A DNA stretch of 64,000 nt from Pseudorhodoferax sp047601025 (GCF_047601025.1 NZ_JASGJZ010000001.1:5084001-5148000), one strand, 5' to 3'. Counted from the first letter of the stretch, positions 7,984 to 17,759 are shown. Translations and numbers: made by a program. Notes: generated by a model from the sequence alone, not told the origin.

Positions 7984-8946
7984 ATGCGCACCCATTCCAC
8001 GGCCGTGGCGGCGGCCGTCTTCGTCCTGTGCGGCCTGACGCCCCTGTTCGCAGCAGCACAGACCTTCAAGGCTCCGATCAAGATCATCGTGCCCTACGCG
8101 GCGGGAGGCGGCACCGACGTGCTCGCCCGGCTGCTCGCCCAGGGCCTGGCGCAGGAACTGGGACAACCCGCCTTCGTCGAGAACAAGGCCGGCGCCAGCG
8201 GGCAGATCGGCACCCAGTTCGTGCAGACCGCGGCGCCGAACGGCGCCACGCTGCTGTTCACGGTCGATCACTCGATGATCACCGTGCCGCTGACGATGCC
8301 CAGCGCCAAATACGATGCCGAAAAGGACTTCACCGCACTGGGCCAGGCGGCGCGCTCGGTGTGGACGTTGAGCATCCCTGCCCGCGCCAGCTACCAGGAC
8401 TTCGCCGGCTACGCCGCGGCGGTCAAGCAGGAGGAGCCGGCGCGTTCGTATGGCGTGCCTTTCGTCGACGGCGCGCCCACCGTCATCGGCGAGGCGCTGG
8501 CCCGCCACTGGGGCGTGCGGATGGTGCCCGTGCCCTACAACAGCTCGAGCCAGGTCATCCAGAACGTGATGGCGGGCCAGATCGCCGCCGGCATCACGGG
8601 CATGCCCGAAGCCATGGCGGTGCACCGCTCCGGCAAGGCGCACGTGATCGCCGTCTCCGGCACCCAGCGCTCGCAGATGCTGCCCGACGTGCCAACGTTC
8701 AAGGAACTGGGCGTCGAGGGAGTGGAGTTCCACACCTTCCTGGGTTTCTTCGCCCCGAAGGACCTGCCCAAGGAGATGGCGCAGGAGTTCAACACCGCGC
8801 TGCGCAAGGTGCTGGCCGATCCGGCCGTGCTCGAAAAGCTGAACAACATGTCGCTGCAGCCCGCACCGACCACATTGGAAGAAGCCCGCGACGAAGTGGC
8901 CTCCACGGAACGCTTCTGGAAGAAGGCCTTGGGCTCCAAGCGCTGA
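7984..8946 (+). CDS. Bug/TctC-family periplasmic solute-binding protein
   Basis: 320 residues. The Sec signal peptide is about residues 1-22 (cleavage after AAA/Q). Mature-protein hallmarks: IKIIVPYAAGGGTDVLARLL, then FVENKAGASGQIGTQFV (about 62-78), and near the C-terminus MLPDVPTFKELGV. Bug proteins bind carboxylates, amino acids or amides in the periplasm and classically feed TctAB transporters. No TctAB genes are in the window, so it may serve a remote transporter or a sensory role. AGGAG (7971-7975) is 8 nt before ATG 7984. First of a tandem pair with the Bug gene at 8980, but clearly divergent from it. Confidence 0.9.
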   Translation: MRTHSTAVAAAVFVLCGLTPLFAAAQTFKAPIKIIVPYAAGGGTDVLARLLAQGLAQELGQPAFVENKAGASGQIGTQFVQTAAPNGATLLFTVDHSMITVPLTMPSAKYDAEKDFTALGQAARSVWTLSIPARASYQDFAGYAAAVKQEEPARSYGVPFVDGAPTVIGEALARHWGVRMVPVPYNSSSQVIQNVMAGQIAAGITGMPEAMAVHRSGKAHVIAVSGTQRSQMLPDVPTFKELGVEGVEFHTFLGFFAPKDLPKEMAQEFNTALRKVLADPAVLEKLNNMSLQPAPTTLEEARDEVASTERFWKKALGSKR

Positions 8947-8979
8947 GACCGGACTTCGAACACGACCCAGGAAACATCC

Positions 8980-9942
8980 ATGCTTTCTCGCCGTACCCTT
9001 CTCGCCAGCTTGCCTGCCGCCAGCGCGTTGCTGGCCAGGCCCTCATGGGCCCAGTCGGCCTGGCCGGAACGGCCTGTCCGCTTCATCGTTCCGGTCGCGG
9101 CCGGCGCAGGCACGGATCTGGTCGCCCGCCAAGTCTCCATGGCACTGGGCAAGCTCTGGAACAACGCGAGCATCGTCGAGAACAAGCCCGGTGCCGGGGG
9201 CGCCGTGGGCACGGACTACGTCGCCAAGTCGGCTCCCGACGGCTACACGCTGCTGTGCACTTTCTCGGCCCACTACACCACGCCGCTGATCGACAAGACG
9301 CCCTACGACCCGGTGGCCGACTTCGAGCCCATCGCGCGCCTGGCCAGTTCGCCGCTGTTCATGGTCACCGCGCCGGACTCGCCCTTCAAGAGCGTGGCCG
9401 ACGTGGTCGCCGCCTCCAAGCGCAAACCGCGCTCGGTCACCTACGCCTCGGCGGGGCAAGGCACGCCGTCGCACATGGGCGGCGCGCTGCTGGACGCCAT
9501 CGCCGGCATCGAAATGGTGCACGCCCCCTATAAAAACGGATCGCAGGCCATGGTCGAAACCGGCAACGGCCAGGTCGACGTGGCCTTCTCGGGCGCCGCG
9601 GCCCTGCCGCTGGTCAAAGGCGGCCGGCTGCGCCTGCTGGCCATCACCTCGGCCAAGCGCTCGATGCACCTGCCCGACGCGCCCACCATGAACGAGTCGG
9701 CCGGCATCCAGGGCTACGACCTGGTCTCGCCGATCTGGACCATGGGACCACGCGGCACGCCGGCCGCCATCGGCAACAAGCTGTCGGAGGCGCTGGCCTC
9801 CATCACGCAGTCACCGGAGTTCAAGGCCTTCTGCGCCGCCCAGTATCTGGAGGTGGACTTCCAGAACGCGGCGCAGGCCAAGGCACGCGCCGCGGACGAG
9901 GCGGCCCACTGGCGGCGCCTGGTGCAACTCACCAAGAGCTGA
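8980..9942 (+). CDS. Bug/TctC-family periplasmic solute-binding protein
   Basis: 320 residues. The N-terminus MLSRRTLLASLPAASALL resembles a twin-arginine signal (S-R-R-T-L-L), cleaved near WAQ/SAWPE, so this receptor may be exported folded. Conserved blocks: RPVRFIVPVAAGAGTDLVAR, IVENKPGAGGAVGTDYVAK, then HAPYKNGSQAMVETGNGQVD and LPDAPTMNESAG. It follows the preceding Bug gene with a 33 bp gap and an AGGAAA ribosome site, and precedes MmgE/PrpD, so it is probably co-transcribed. Ligand unknown, probably a carboxylate. Confidence 0.9.
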   Translation: MLSRRTLLASLPAASALLARPSWAQSAWPERPVRFIVPVAAGAGTDLVARQVSMALGKLWNNASIVENKPGAGGAVGTDYVAKSAPDGYTLLCTFSAHYTTPLIDKTPYDPVADFEPIARLASSPLFMVTAPDSPFKSVADVVAASKRKPRSVTYASAGQGTPSHMGGALLDAIAGIEMVHAPYKNGSQAMVETGNGQVDVAFSGAAALPLVKGGRLRLLAITSAKRSMHLPDAPTMNESAGIQGYDLVSPIWTMGPRGTPAAIGNKLSEALASITQSPEFKAFCAAQYLEVDFQNAAQAKARAADEAAHWRRLVQLTKS

Positions 9943-10036
9943 TCCGGAAAAGATCGCTGCCAGCAGCGCGCGCATGCACGCGCGCCGGCAATTTCCCACC
10001 AGCACGGCTGGTCAACGAACGCAACGGACAACGACC

Positions 10037-11467
10037 ATGAGCACGCTTTCCAAGCTTGGGGGTGCCGTCATCCAGGACGCCACCAGCGCCCCGATGACTG
10101 CCGAACTGGCGGACTACATCGCCCAGGTGGCCAATGCGCCGCGCACCGCCGCCGACACCGAGGCGGTGCGCACGCTGCTGCTGGACAACTGCATCGTCTC
10201 GCTGTGGGGTGCCTCGCGCCCCTGGACGCGCGAACTCGCGCAGTGGACGAAGCGCTTCGCCGGCACCGGCGCCAGCCCGGTGCTGGCCGGCGCCTGGACC
10301 GCCGAGCCCTCGGTCGCGGCCCTGGTGCACGGCACGGCCGCGCACAGCTTCGAGCTGGACGACACGCACGACGAAACCCTGAGCCACCCGGGCTCGGCCA
10401 TCATCCCCGCCACGCTCGCCCTGGCCGCCGACATGGATGCCCCGCAGGCCGATCTGGTGCGCGCGCTGACCGCCGGCTACGAGGCCATGGCCTTGCTGGG
10501 CGCCTCGGCGGGCGGCATGGAAACCGTGCACCGGGGTTTCCATCCGACATCGGTGTTCGGCTCCTTCGGCGCCGCGACGGCATGCATCTGCCTGCACGCC
10601 TACCGCAGCGGCGAAGCCGTCACGGCCGACATGCTGGTCTCGGCCTGGGGCCATGCCCTCTCGCAAGCCTGCGGCGCCATGCAGTTTTCCGACGAGGCCG
10701 GCGGCGGCGAGGTCAAGCGCGTGCATGCCGGCTTCGGTGCGCGCAACGGCGTGCTGGCCGCCGAGTTCGCGCGCATGCCGTCGGTCACGTCGCCGCGGCG
10801 CTCGGTGGAAGGCACGTACGGGCTCGCCGCGCTGTTCGGCGGGCCGCTGCGCCACGTCGAGCCCGCGGAGAAGCTGCAGATCCACAACATCAGCTTCAAG
10901 CCCTATTCATGCTGCAGGCTGTTCCATTCGACCATCGACGCGCTGCGCGAGGTCACGCAGGACTTCAGCACGCCGACGGACAGCATCGCGTCCATCACCG
11001 TCAGCGGCCCGCAGCTCATCGCCGACCAGCACATGCTGCAGGACCCGAAGGGCAGCATGGCGGCGCAATACGCCTGTCCCTACATCGTGGGGGCCACGCT
11101 GGCCTACGGCCCGCAGCGCTACGACGCCTACGGCAACGAGTTCCTGGAGGACCCCGCGATCCGCAGCGTGGCGCGCAAGGTGCGGTTCGAGCTGAGCGAG
11201 GAGCTGGCGCGCAAGTACTACCCCAACCATTTCGCCACCGGCGTACGCCTGCGCCTGACGGACGGCAGCGAGCGCTACGCGATGGTGGTGGACAGCCGGG
11301 GCACGCCGCGCAAGCCGCTGACCAAGGAGCAGGTCCTGGCCAAGGGCGATGGATTGGCCGGAGGCACGGGCGCGCAGATCGGCGCGCGGCTGCAGGCGTG
11401 CATCTGGGACGACGCCCAGGGCGCCAGAGCGCTGGCCAGCAGCCTGGCGCAAGCCGCGCACCCCTGA
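10037..11467 (+). CDS. MmgE/PrpD family protein
   Basis: 476 residues. Family features: SFELDDTHDETLSHPGSAIIPATLALA (about 115-140; the DD-H segment is typical), a mid-protein GSFGAAT, and FKPYSCCRLFHSTIDA (about 285-300). Members include 2-methylcitrate dehydratase, cis-aconitate decarboxylase and iminodisuccinate epimerase, all acting on polycarboxylates. Start ATG 10037; the frame is open further upstream, but no ribosome site supports an earlier start. It sits between Bug receptors and an ABC transporter, so a dehydratase or racemase-like step on the imported acid is plausible. The MmgE/PrpD protein at 18434 is a distant homologue, not a recent copy. Confidence 0.85.
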   Translation: MSTLSKLGGAVIQDATSAPMTAELADYIAQVANAPRTAADTEAVRTLLLDNCIVSLWGASRPWTRELAQWTKRFAGTGASPVLAGAWTAEPSVAALVHGTAAHSFELDDTHDETLSHPGSAIIPATLALAADMDAPQADLVRALTAGYEAMALLGASAGGMETVHRGFHPTSVFGSFGAATACICLHAYRSGEAVTADMLVSAWGHALSQACGAMQFSDEAGGGEVKRVHAGFGARNGVLAAEFARMPSVTSPRRSVEGTYGLAALFGGPLRHVEPAEKLQIHNISFKPYSCCRLFHSTIDALREVTQDFSTPTDSIASITVSGPQLIADQHMLQDPKGSMAAQYACPYIVGATLAYGPQRYDAYGNEFLEDPAIRSVARKVRFELSEELARKYYPNHFATGVRLRLTDGSERYAMVVDSRGTPRKPLTKEQVLAKGDGLAGGTGAQIGARLQACIWDDAQGARALASSLAQAAHP

Positions 11468-11582
11468 GTTCCCGGCCGCCAGAGCGGTCGCTGCCAGCGC
11501 CTTCAGCGAAGGCGCTGCGGCCCCGGACCATCCAACAAGCGGCACCCAGAGGCCGCGGCCAAGTGCAACGCAAGGAGACGAG

Positions 11583-12464
11583 ATGGATTGGCAATTGCTA
11601 GGGGCGCAGGTGCTGGCAGGCATCGCCAACGGCGCCCTGTATTTTCTGGTGGCCTCCGGCCTCACCTTGCTGTGGGGGGCCCTCGGGGTCGTCAACCTGG
11701 CCCATGGCTCGCTCTTCATGGTGGCTGCCTTCGGCGCCGCCCTGTGCATCCAGCAATGGGGAACCACCACGGGATTGGCGATCGCCCTGATCGTGGTGCC
11801 CATCGCGGTGGCCCTGGGGGCGATGGCGCTGGAGATGACGCTGTTCCGCCCCATCTACGTGGCCGGCGTGTGGGGGCAGCTGCTGATCAGCTTCGGCCTC
11901 GTGCTGGTCATCAACAACCTGTCGCGCATGGCGTTCGGCGTGGAGCCGCAATCGGTGTCTCCGCCGCCCCTGCTGTCCGGGGCCATCGCGCTTGGCCCCC
12001 TGCGCCTGCCGAGCTACCAGCTCGCGGTCGTGCTGACGGCCGCCCTGGTGGCGCTCTACCTCTGGGTGATCCTCGGCAAAAGCCGCACCGGGCGCCTGAT
12101 CCGCGCTGCCGTGGACGATCCGAAGATGCTGGAGGCCGTGGGCGTGGACGTGCGCCGCCTGCGCACCCGGGTGATGGGCATCGCGGCGCTGCTGGCGGGC
12201 ATCGCCGGCGTGATCGCCGCGCCGCGCGGGGCCATCAACCTGCAGATGGACGTGAGCATCGTCGTCATCGCCTTCGCCATCATCGTGGTCGGGGGCCTGG
12301 GCGCGGTCTGGGGCGCGCTGGCCGCCGCCATGCTCATCGGCGTGGCGGAGACGGTGTCGACGATGTTCATCGACCGCGGCGGCGAGATCGTGATCTTCAT
12401 GGTCATGGTGCTGGTCCTGCTGGCCCGCCCCACGGGGTTCAAGACCATCGCCGGAAGGGACTGA
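11583..12464 (+). CDS. livH: Branched-chain amino acid-type ABC permease (LivH-like)
   Basis: 293 residues, about eight membrane segments. The N-terminus GIANGALYFLVASGLTLLWG and the following NLAHGSLFM are the classic LivH signature, and VVGGLGAVWGALAAA is near the C-terminus. It would form the inner-membrane channel with the LivM-like protein encoded 5 bp downstream. AAGGAGACGAG lies immediately before ATG 11583. In catabolic clusters such HAAT transporters often carry aromatic acids, amides or short carboxylates rather than amino acids. Confidence 0.9.
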   Translation: MDWQLLGAQVLAGIANGALYFLVASGLTLLWGALGVVNLAHGSLFMVAAFGAALCIQQWGTTTGLAIALIVVPIAVALGAMALEMTLFRPIYVAGVWGQLLISFGLVLVINNLSRMAFGVEPQSVSPPPLLSGAIALGPLRLPSYQLAVVLTAALVALYLWVILGKSRTGRLIRAAVDDPKMLEAVGVDVRRLRTRVMGIAALLAGIAGVIAAPRGAINLQMDVSIVVIAFAIIVVGGLGAVWGALAAAMLIGVAETVSTMFIDRGGEIVIFMVMVLVLLARPTGFKTIAGRD

Positions 12465-12468
12465 GGCC

Positions 12469-13443
12469 ATGGAACTGTTCTCCCTCTCCCGGCTGCTGGG
12501 CATCGCCCTCTTCGGCGTCGCCATGTGCCTGCTGCCCCTGGTGGTATCGCCGGCGCTGCTGCCGGAAGCCACGCGCATCGTGCTGCTGGCCGGTGGCGCC
12601 ATGGCACTGAACCTGCTGGTGGGCGCCACCGGCCTGATCTCCATGGGCATGGGGGTGTTCTTCGGCCTGGGCGCCTACGTGGTGGCCATCGGCGTGATGA
12701 AGTTCGACATCGGCTTCTGGCAGGCCGCGGGCCTGGCGCTCGCCATCTCGCTGCCGCTGGGCCTGCTGATCGCCGTGATCTCGCTGCGCGCCCGGCACCT
12801 GTTCTTCGGCCTGCTGACCATGGCCATCGGCCAGGTGGCCTTCGTGCTGGTGTCGCGCAACTACCGGCTGACCGGCGGCGACGAGGGCCTGGTCGGCATC
12901 CCGATCCCCGAGTGGCTGGACAGCGACGTCGTGCAGCACTACGTGGCCGTCGCCGCGATGCTGCTGGTCGCCGTGGTGCTGCTGCGGCTGCTGGCCTCGC
13001 CGTTCGGCGCCATGCTGGGCGCGGTGCGGGACAACGCCGACCGCGTGGCCTCCACCGGGGCGAACCCCAAGCTGTACGAAATCACGGCGATGGTGATCGC
13101 GGGCTTTCTGACCACGCTGCTCGGCGTGGTCTGGGCCGGGACCGAAGGCGCGGTGGAGCCGCAGCTGACGGCCTGGATGACCAGCATGATGCTGCTGATG
13201 ATGGTGGCGCTCGGCGGCCGCCGCAGCTTCCTGGGGCCGGTCGTGGGCGCCATCGTCCTGGAGGCGTCGCGCGCCTGGGTGCAGTCCTTCTCGCCGCACT
13301 CCGACCTGATGGTGGGCGTGCTGGTGATTCTGTGCGCGTTGCTGTTCCGCGAAGGCATCGGGCCGCGCATCGCGCAGCTGGCGCCCTGGCGCCGGCACCA
13401 CGACACCGGCACCGCCGGCGCGCAGGAAGGGACCGGAGCATGA
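12469..13443 (+). CDS. livM: Branched-chain amino acid-type ABC permease (LivM-like)
   Basis: 324 residues, about nine to ten membrane segments. Signature regions: ALNLLVGATGLISMGMGVFFGLGAY (about 45-68), TGGDEGLVGIP (about 138-148) and ALGGRRSFLGPVVGA (about 246-260), the cytoplasmic loop that contacts the ATPases. The start is 5 bp after the LivH stop. The stop overlaps the LivG ATG (ATGA at 13440-13443), so expression is tightly coupled. Confidence 0.9.
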   Translation: MELFSLSRLLGIALFGVAMCLLPLVVSPALLPEATRIVLLAGGAMALNLLVGATGLISMGMGVFFGLGAYVVAIGVMKFDIGFWQAAGLALAISLPLGLLIAVISLRARHLFFGLLTMAIGQVAFVLVSRNYRLTGGDEGLVGIPIPEWLDSDVVQHYVAVAAMLLVAVVLLRLLASPFGAMLGAVRDNADRVASTGANPKLYEITAMVIAGFLTTLLGVVWAGTEGAVEPQLTAWMTSMMLLMMVALGGRRSFLGPVVGAIVLEASRAWVQSFSPHSDLMVGVLVILCALLFREGIGPRIAQLAPWRRHHDTGTAGAQEGTGA

Positions 13444-14195
13444 GCACGGCAGCACCTGTGCTGCAGGCCACCAGCCTCAGCAAGTCCTTCGGCGACTTCA
13501 CCGCGGTGAGCGACGTCTCCTTTGCCGTGCACGCGAGCGAATCGCTGGCCATCATCGGCCCCAACGGCGCGGGCAAGAGCACGCTGTTCGACCTGCTGAC
13601 GGGCCGCAAGCGGCCCGACACCGGCGACGTGCGCCTGTTCGGCGAAACGGTGACGCGTCAGCCGCCGTGGCACCGCGTCAGGCGGGGGCTGGGCCGCTCC
13701 TTCCAGGTCAGCAGCGTCTTTCCGAGCTACACCGTGCAGCAGAACGTGCAGCTCGGGCTGATGATGGCGCGCGGGCGCGCCTGGAACATGTGGCGCAGCG
13801 CCGCCGCCACGATGCAGTCCGAGGCGGCCGAGCTGCTGGAGCGCGTGGGCCTGGCGGCCAAGCGCGGCATGCTGGCCGGCACCCTGGGCCACGGCGACCA
13901 GCGCTCGCTGGAGCTGGCCGTGGCACTGTCCACCAGCCCCAAGATCCTGCTGCTCGACGAGCCCACGGCAGGCATGGGCCGCGCCGAATCGGCCGAGTGC
14001 CTGGCGCACATCCGCACCATCGCGCAGCGCGAGCGCATTCCCATCGTCTTCGTCGAGCACGACACCCACATCGTGTTCTCGTTCGCCACGCGCGTGATCG
14101 TGCTGGTGAACGGCAAGCTTCTGATGGATGGCACGCCCGAGCAGGTGCGGCGCGACGAACGCGTGAAGGAGGCCTACTTTGGCGAAGAACTCTGA
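13440..14195 (+). CDS. livG: ABC transporter ATP-binding protein (LivG-like)
   Basis: 251 residues. Walker A is GPNGAGKST (about 40-48). The Q-loop region contains GLGRSFQVSSVFPSYTVQQN. The signature, normally L-S-Y-G-Q-Q-R, reads LGHGDQRSLELAVAL (about 144-158). Walker B is ILLLDEPTAGM (about 164-174), with the switch His in FVEHDTH. It ends with the YFGEEL-type tail of LivG proteins. Pairs with the LivF-like ATPase to drive the LivHM permease. Overlaps both neighbouring genes. Confidence 0.92.
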   Translation: MSTAAPVLQATSLSKSFGDFTAVSDVSFAVHASESLAIIGPNGAGKSTLFDLLTGRKRPDTGDVRLFGETVTRQPPWHRVRRGLGRSFQVSSVFPSYTVQQNVQLGLMMARGRAWNMWRSAAATMQSEAAELLERVGLAAKRGMLAGTLGHGDQRSLELAVALSTSPKILLLDEPTAGMGRAESAECLAHIRTIAQRERIPIVFVEHDTHIVFSFATRVIVLVNGKLLMDGTPEQVRRDERVKEAYFGEEL

Positions 14196-14868
14196 AGCCT
14201 TGCTGCAGGTGTCCGGGCTCGATGCAGGCTACGGCCAGGTGCGGGTGATCCGCGACGGCCATCTGACCGTGCAGCCTGGCGAAGTGGTCGGCCTGGTCGG
14301 GCGCAACGGCGCGGGCAAGACCACCTTCATCGCGGCCATCGCGGGCCTGATTCCCCACGTGTCGGGCAGCATCGTGCTGCAGGGCCGCTCCATTTCCGCC
14401 CTGCCCGCCCACCAGCGCGTGCCCGCGGGCCTGGCCATCTGCCCCAGCGGCGGCCGGCTGTTCCGCTCCCTGACGGTGCAGGAGAACCTGGCCATCGGCG
14501 CCGAGGGCCCGCAGCAGGAGCAGATGCGCCAGGTGCTGGAACTGTTCCCCGAGCTGGTGCCCCTGCTGGGCCGCTACGCCGGCAAGCTGTCGGGCGGCCA
14601 GCGGCAGATGGTAGCCATCGGCCGCGCGCTGATGCTGCGCCCGCGCCTGCTGCTGATGGACGAGCCGAGCGAGGGCCTCGCCCCCATCGTGGTGCTGCGC
14701 GTGGCCGAGGCCATCAAGGCGCTGCGCGGCACCGGGGTGGGCATCGTGCTGGCCGAGCAGAACATGAAGTTCACCGACCTCGTCTGCCAGCGCTGGTACG
14801 CCATCGACAAGGGCCACATCGCGCCGCTGGAGCGCGAAGGCTTCGACGCACCCGCGGCCGCCATCTGA
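14179..14868 (+). CDS. livF: ABC transporter ATP-binding protein (LivF-like), TTG start
   Basis: 229 residues. Walker A GRNGAGKTT, signature LSGGQRQMVAIGRAL, Walker B LLLMDEPSEGLAP (typical of LivF), switch His replaced by Gln in LAEQNMKF as usual for LivF. The start is a TTG at 14179, supported by AAGGAGG at 14166-14172 only 6 nt upstream; no ATG or GTG is available before Walker A. It overlaps the livG end by 17 bp, so translation is coupled and the weak start codon may tune its level. Confidence 0.88.
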   Translation: MAKNSEALLQVSGLDAGYGQVRVIRDGHLTVQPGEVVGLVGRNGAGKTTFIAAIAGLIPHVSGSIVLQGRSISALPAHQRVPAGLAICPSGGRLFRSLTVQENLAIGAEGPQQEQMRQVLELFPELVPLLGRYAGKLSGGQRQMVAIGRALMLRPRLLLMDEPSEGLAPIVVLRVAEAIKALRGTGVGIVLAEQNMKFTDLVCQRWYAIDKGHIAPLEREGFDAPAAAI

Positions 14869-14904
14869 ACCGCCCGCTCTTTTTCAACCCAGGAGACAAC
14901 AAGC

Positions 14905-16113
14905 ATGAAACGCACTCTGCTCGCTTCCGTACTGGCCCTGTCGTGGGCCGGTGCATCCGCCCAGTCGGGCGAACCCATCAGGATCGGCAGCTCGTTCGAG
15001 ATGAGCGGCTCCAATGCCAGCCTCGGCCAGATGTCGCACCGCGGCGCCGAGTATGCGACCGAGGTGCTGAACAAGCGCGGCGGCGTGCTGGGCCGCCAAG
15101 TGCTGCTGGACGCGCAGGACAACGGGACCAACCCGCAGCGCGCCGTCAGCCAGTCCCTGCAGATCGTGCGCAACGGCGGCGTGCTGCTGGTCGCCCCCAA
15201 CTCCACCGGTGCCGCGCTGGCCGTGAGCAGCGCCGTCTCGGCCAAGCAGAAGGTGCCCATGTGCGTGGGCGCGGCGGCGGGCGACGACCTCACGATGAAG
15301 CAGTTCCAGCCCTACGTCTTCTCGACCGCGCCCAGCCAGTACATGATGTACCGCGCCGTGGCCGGCTATGCCGCCAAGCAGAAGTTCAAGCGCGTGGGCG
15401 TCATCGCCGTGGACACCGTGGGCGGCCACATGGGCATCGATGCGTTCAAGGAGTTCAACAAGGAACTCAACCCGCAGTCGCAGCTCGTGGTCGAGGAGTA
15501 CGTGAAGGCGGGCTCCCAGGATTTCACGGCCGCGCTGAACAAGATCCTGGCGGCCAAGCCCGACTTCGTGTTCTCCATCATCTACGGCAGCGACATCATC
15601 ACCGTCAGCAAGCAGGGCAAGGCGATCGATTTCTTCAAGCAGATCGACAACCAGTTCGCCATGATGTATGACACCAACACGCTCAAGCTGCTGGGCGACG
15701 AGGCGGTCCTGGGCACCATCGGCTATGCGCGCGCGCCGTTCAACTACCTGCCGCGTTCGCCCGAGGGCCGTGAATTCATCGATCGGTTCAAGGCCCGCTA
15801 CAACCAGTATCCGAGCGACGACGCCACGATGACCTACGACTGCATCATGGCGTGGGCCGCGGCCGTCGAGAAGGCCAAGTCCACGGACGCCGACGCGGTG
15901 ATGAACCAGATCAAGACCCAGGAGTTCAGCACCACGCGCGGCAAGTTCCGCTTCGGCAAGCTCGACCACATGGGCGAGGCCCCCATCACGCTGGGCCCGG
16001 TGGTGATGAGCAAGGAATACGACCAGCCCGTGATGGACATCCAGGAAGTGGTGCCCGGCAGCGTGGCGCGCCCGTCCGACGAGGTGGTGCTGCAGTCGCG
16101 CAAGGGCAAGTGA
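14905..16113 (+). CDS. ABC transporter substrate-binding protein (LivJ/K-like, type 1 fold)
   Basis: 402 residues. A short Sec signal (about 1-19, SWAGASAQS) precedes a Peripla_BP_6 domain starting EPIRIGSSFEMSGSNASLGQ, with ATEVLNKRGGVLGRQVLLDAQDNGTNPQ (about 50-78) and APNSTGAALAVSSAVS. It follows livF by 36 bp with CAGGAGAC before ATG 14905, so it is the cognate receptor of the LivHMGF set. Ligand unknown. It is not closely similar to the three lone receptors at 29575, 30732 and 49888, which form their own group. Confidence 0.9.
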   Translation: MKRTLLASVLALSWAGASAQSGEPIRIGSSFEMSGSNASLGQMSHRGAEYATEVLNKRGGVLGRQVLLDAQDNGTNPQRAVSQSLQIVRNGGVLLVAPNSTGAALAVSSAVSAKQKVPMCVGAAAGDDLTMKQFQPYVFSTAPSQYMMYRAVAGYAAKQKFKRVGVIAVDTVGGHMGIDAFKEFNKELNPQSQLVVEEYVKAGSQDFTAALNKILAAKPDFVFSIIYGSDIITVSKQGKAIDFFKQIDNQFAMMYDTNTLKLLGDEAVLGTIGYARAPFNYLPRSPEGREFIDRFKARYNQYPSDDATMTYDCIMAWAAAVEKAKSTDADAVMNQIKTQEFSTTRGKFRFGKLDHMGEAPITLGPVVMSKEYDQPVMDIQEVVPGSVARPSDEVVLQSRKGK

Positions 16114-16125
16114 CGCGGAGCCGCC

Positions 16126-17748
16126 ATGGAGAGCTATGACTACATCGTGATCGGCGCCGGCTCTGCCGGCTGCCCGGTGGCCAGCCGGCTGTCGGAAGAC
16201 CCCGACAACCAGGTCTTGCTGATCGAGGCGGGCGGCTCGGCCGACTACTTCTGGATCCGCGCGCCGGCCGGCATGGGCCAGATGTTCCGCGAGCCGGCCT
16301 ACAACTGGAGCTACTTCACCGAGCCCGTGCCCGGCGCCAAGGACCGTTCCATCTTCTGGCCGCGCGGCAAGACCATGGGCGGCACCAGCGCGGTCAACGG
16401 CATGGTCTACGTGCGTGGCCACCCGCTGGACTTCGACGGCTGGGAACAGCTCGGCGCCGACGGCTGGGGCTGGGAGGGCGTGCTGCCGTACTTCCTGAAG
16501 TCCGAGAGCAACACGCGCGGCGCCAGCGCGTTCCACAACGGCGACGGGATGCTGCGCGTGAGCGATCCCATCCTCAAGCACCCCACCATCGAGGACTACG
16601 TGCGCTCGGCCGACCGGGCGGGCTACCCGCGCGTGGACGACCTGAACGCCCCGCCCTACGAAGGCGCCGACTACCACCAGCACACCATCCGCGACGGCCG
16701 CCGCGAGACCAGCTACAACGCCTTCATCGAGCCGGTGCTGCACCGCCGGAACCTGAAGGTGATGGATCGCACCCAGGTGCTGCGCGTCGTCATCGAGAAC
16801 GGCGAGGCCACGGGCGTGGAGGTGCTGCACGACGGCCGCAAGCGCATCATCGCCGCCCGCCGCGAGATCGTGCTGTCGGGCGGCTCGCTGAACTCGCCGC
16901 ACCTGCTGATGCTCTCGGGCGTCGGCGACGGCGCCATGCTCCAGTCCCACGGCATCGCCGTGCACCAGCACCTGCCGGGGGTGGGCCAGAACCTGCAGGA
17001 CCACTGGTTCGGCCCCATGATCTGGGAGGTGACGCCGGGCAGCTCCTACAACAGCACGCTGGCCGGGTGGAAGAAGTACTTCGAGGGCGCCAAGTACCTG
17101 CTGACCCGCAAGGGGCTGCTGGGCCTGTCGGTGTCGGCCTCGGCGGTGTTCGTGCGCAGCGCGCCCGAACTGGCGCACCCCGACCTGCAGATGGTGCTGC
17201 GCCCGGTGTCCTATACCTTCCATCCGCAGAAAGGCATCGTGCTGGTGGACGATTTCCCCGGCGTCAGCGCCGGCGTGGTGCTGCTCAACCCCGCCTCGCG
17301 CGGCCACGTCACGCTCAAGTCGCCTGATCCCCTGGCGGCCCCGGCCTTCCAGCCCAACTACCTGTCGGATCCGGACGATGGCCGCCGCACCATCGTCGGC
17401 CTGCGCAAGATGCGCGAGATCATGGCGCAGGCGCCGATTTCCGCGCGCGTGGTCAACGAGAAAATGCCCGGCCGGCAGGTACAGGATGACGAGGCGCTGC
17501 TGGACCACATCAAGACCAACGGCAACTGCGGCTGGCACCAGGTGGGCACCTGCAAGATCGGCAAGGACGCGATGGCGGTGGTCGACCCGCGCCTGCAGGT
17601 GCATGGCGTGGCCCGGCTGCGCGTGGCCGACGGCGCCGTCATGCCCACCATCACCTCGGGCAACACCAACGCCCCCTGCATCATGATCGGCGAGAAGGCC
17701 GCGGCCATGATCCGCGAGGACGCCGTGCCCCGCCGGGCGTCGAGCTGA
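16126..17748 (+). CDS. GMC-family FAD-dependent alcohol/choline-type dehydrogenase
   Basis: 540 residues. The N-terminal FAD motif is YIVIGAGSAGCPVASRLSED. GMC signature 1 is in WPRGKTMGGTSAVNGMVYVRG (about 82-102) and signature 2 in LSGGSLNSPHLLMLSGVG (about 249-266). The C-terminal catalytic pair is H in NCGWHQVGTCKIG (about 466-478) and N in SGNTNAPCIMIGEKAA. Oxidises a primary alcohol to an aldehyde, FAD-linked and probably cytoplasmic. GGAG precedes ATG 16126. It is followed directly by the remains of an aldehyde dehydrogenase, mirroring the intact GMC/ALDH pair at 46628-49841. Confidence 0.9.
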   Translation: MESYDYIVIGAGSAGCPVASRLSEDPDNQVLLIEAGGSADYFWIRAPAGMGQMFREPAYNWSYFTEPVPGAKDRSIFWPRGKTMGGTSAVNGMVYVRGHPLDFDGWEQLGADGWGWEGVLPYFLKSESNTRGASAFHNGDGMLRVSDPILKHPTIEDYVRSADRAGYPRVDDLNAPPYEGADYHQHTIRDGRRETSYNAFIEPVLHRRNLKVMDRTQVLRVVIENGEATGVEVLHDGRKRIIAARREIVLSGGSLNSPHLLMLSGVGDGAMLQSHGIAVHQHLPGVGQNLQDHWFGPMIWEVTPGSSYNSTLAGWKKYFEGAKYLLTRKGLLGLSVSASAVFVRSAPELAHPDLQMVLRPVSYTFHPQKGIVLVDDFPGVSAGVVLLNPASRGHVTLKSPDPLAAPAFQPNYLSDPDDGRRTIVGLRKMREIMAQAPISARVVNEKMPGRQVQDDEALLDHIKTNGNCGWHQVGTCKIGKDAMAVVDPRLQVHGVARLRVADGAVMPTITSGNTNAPCIMIGEKAAAMIREDAVPRRASS

Positions 17749-17759
17749 CGCATCCGAGC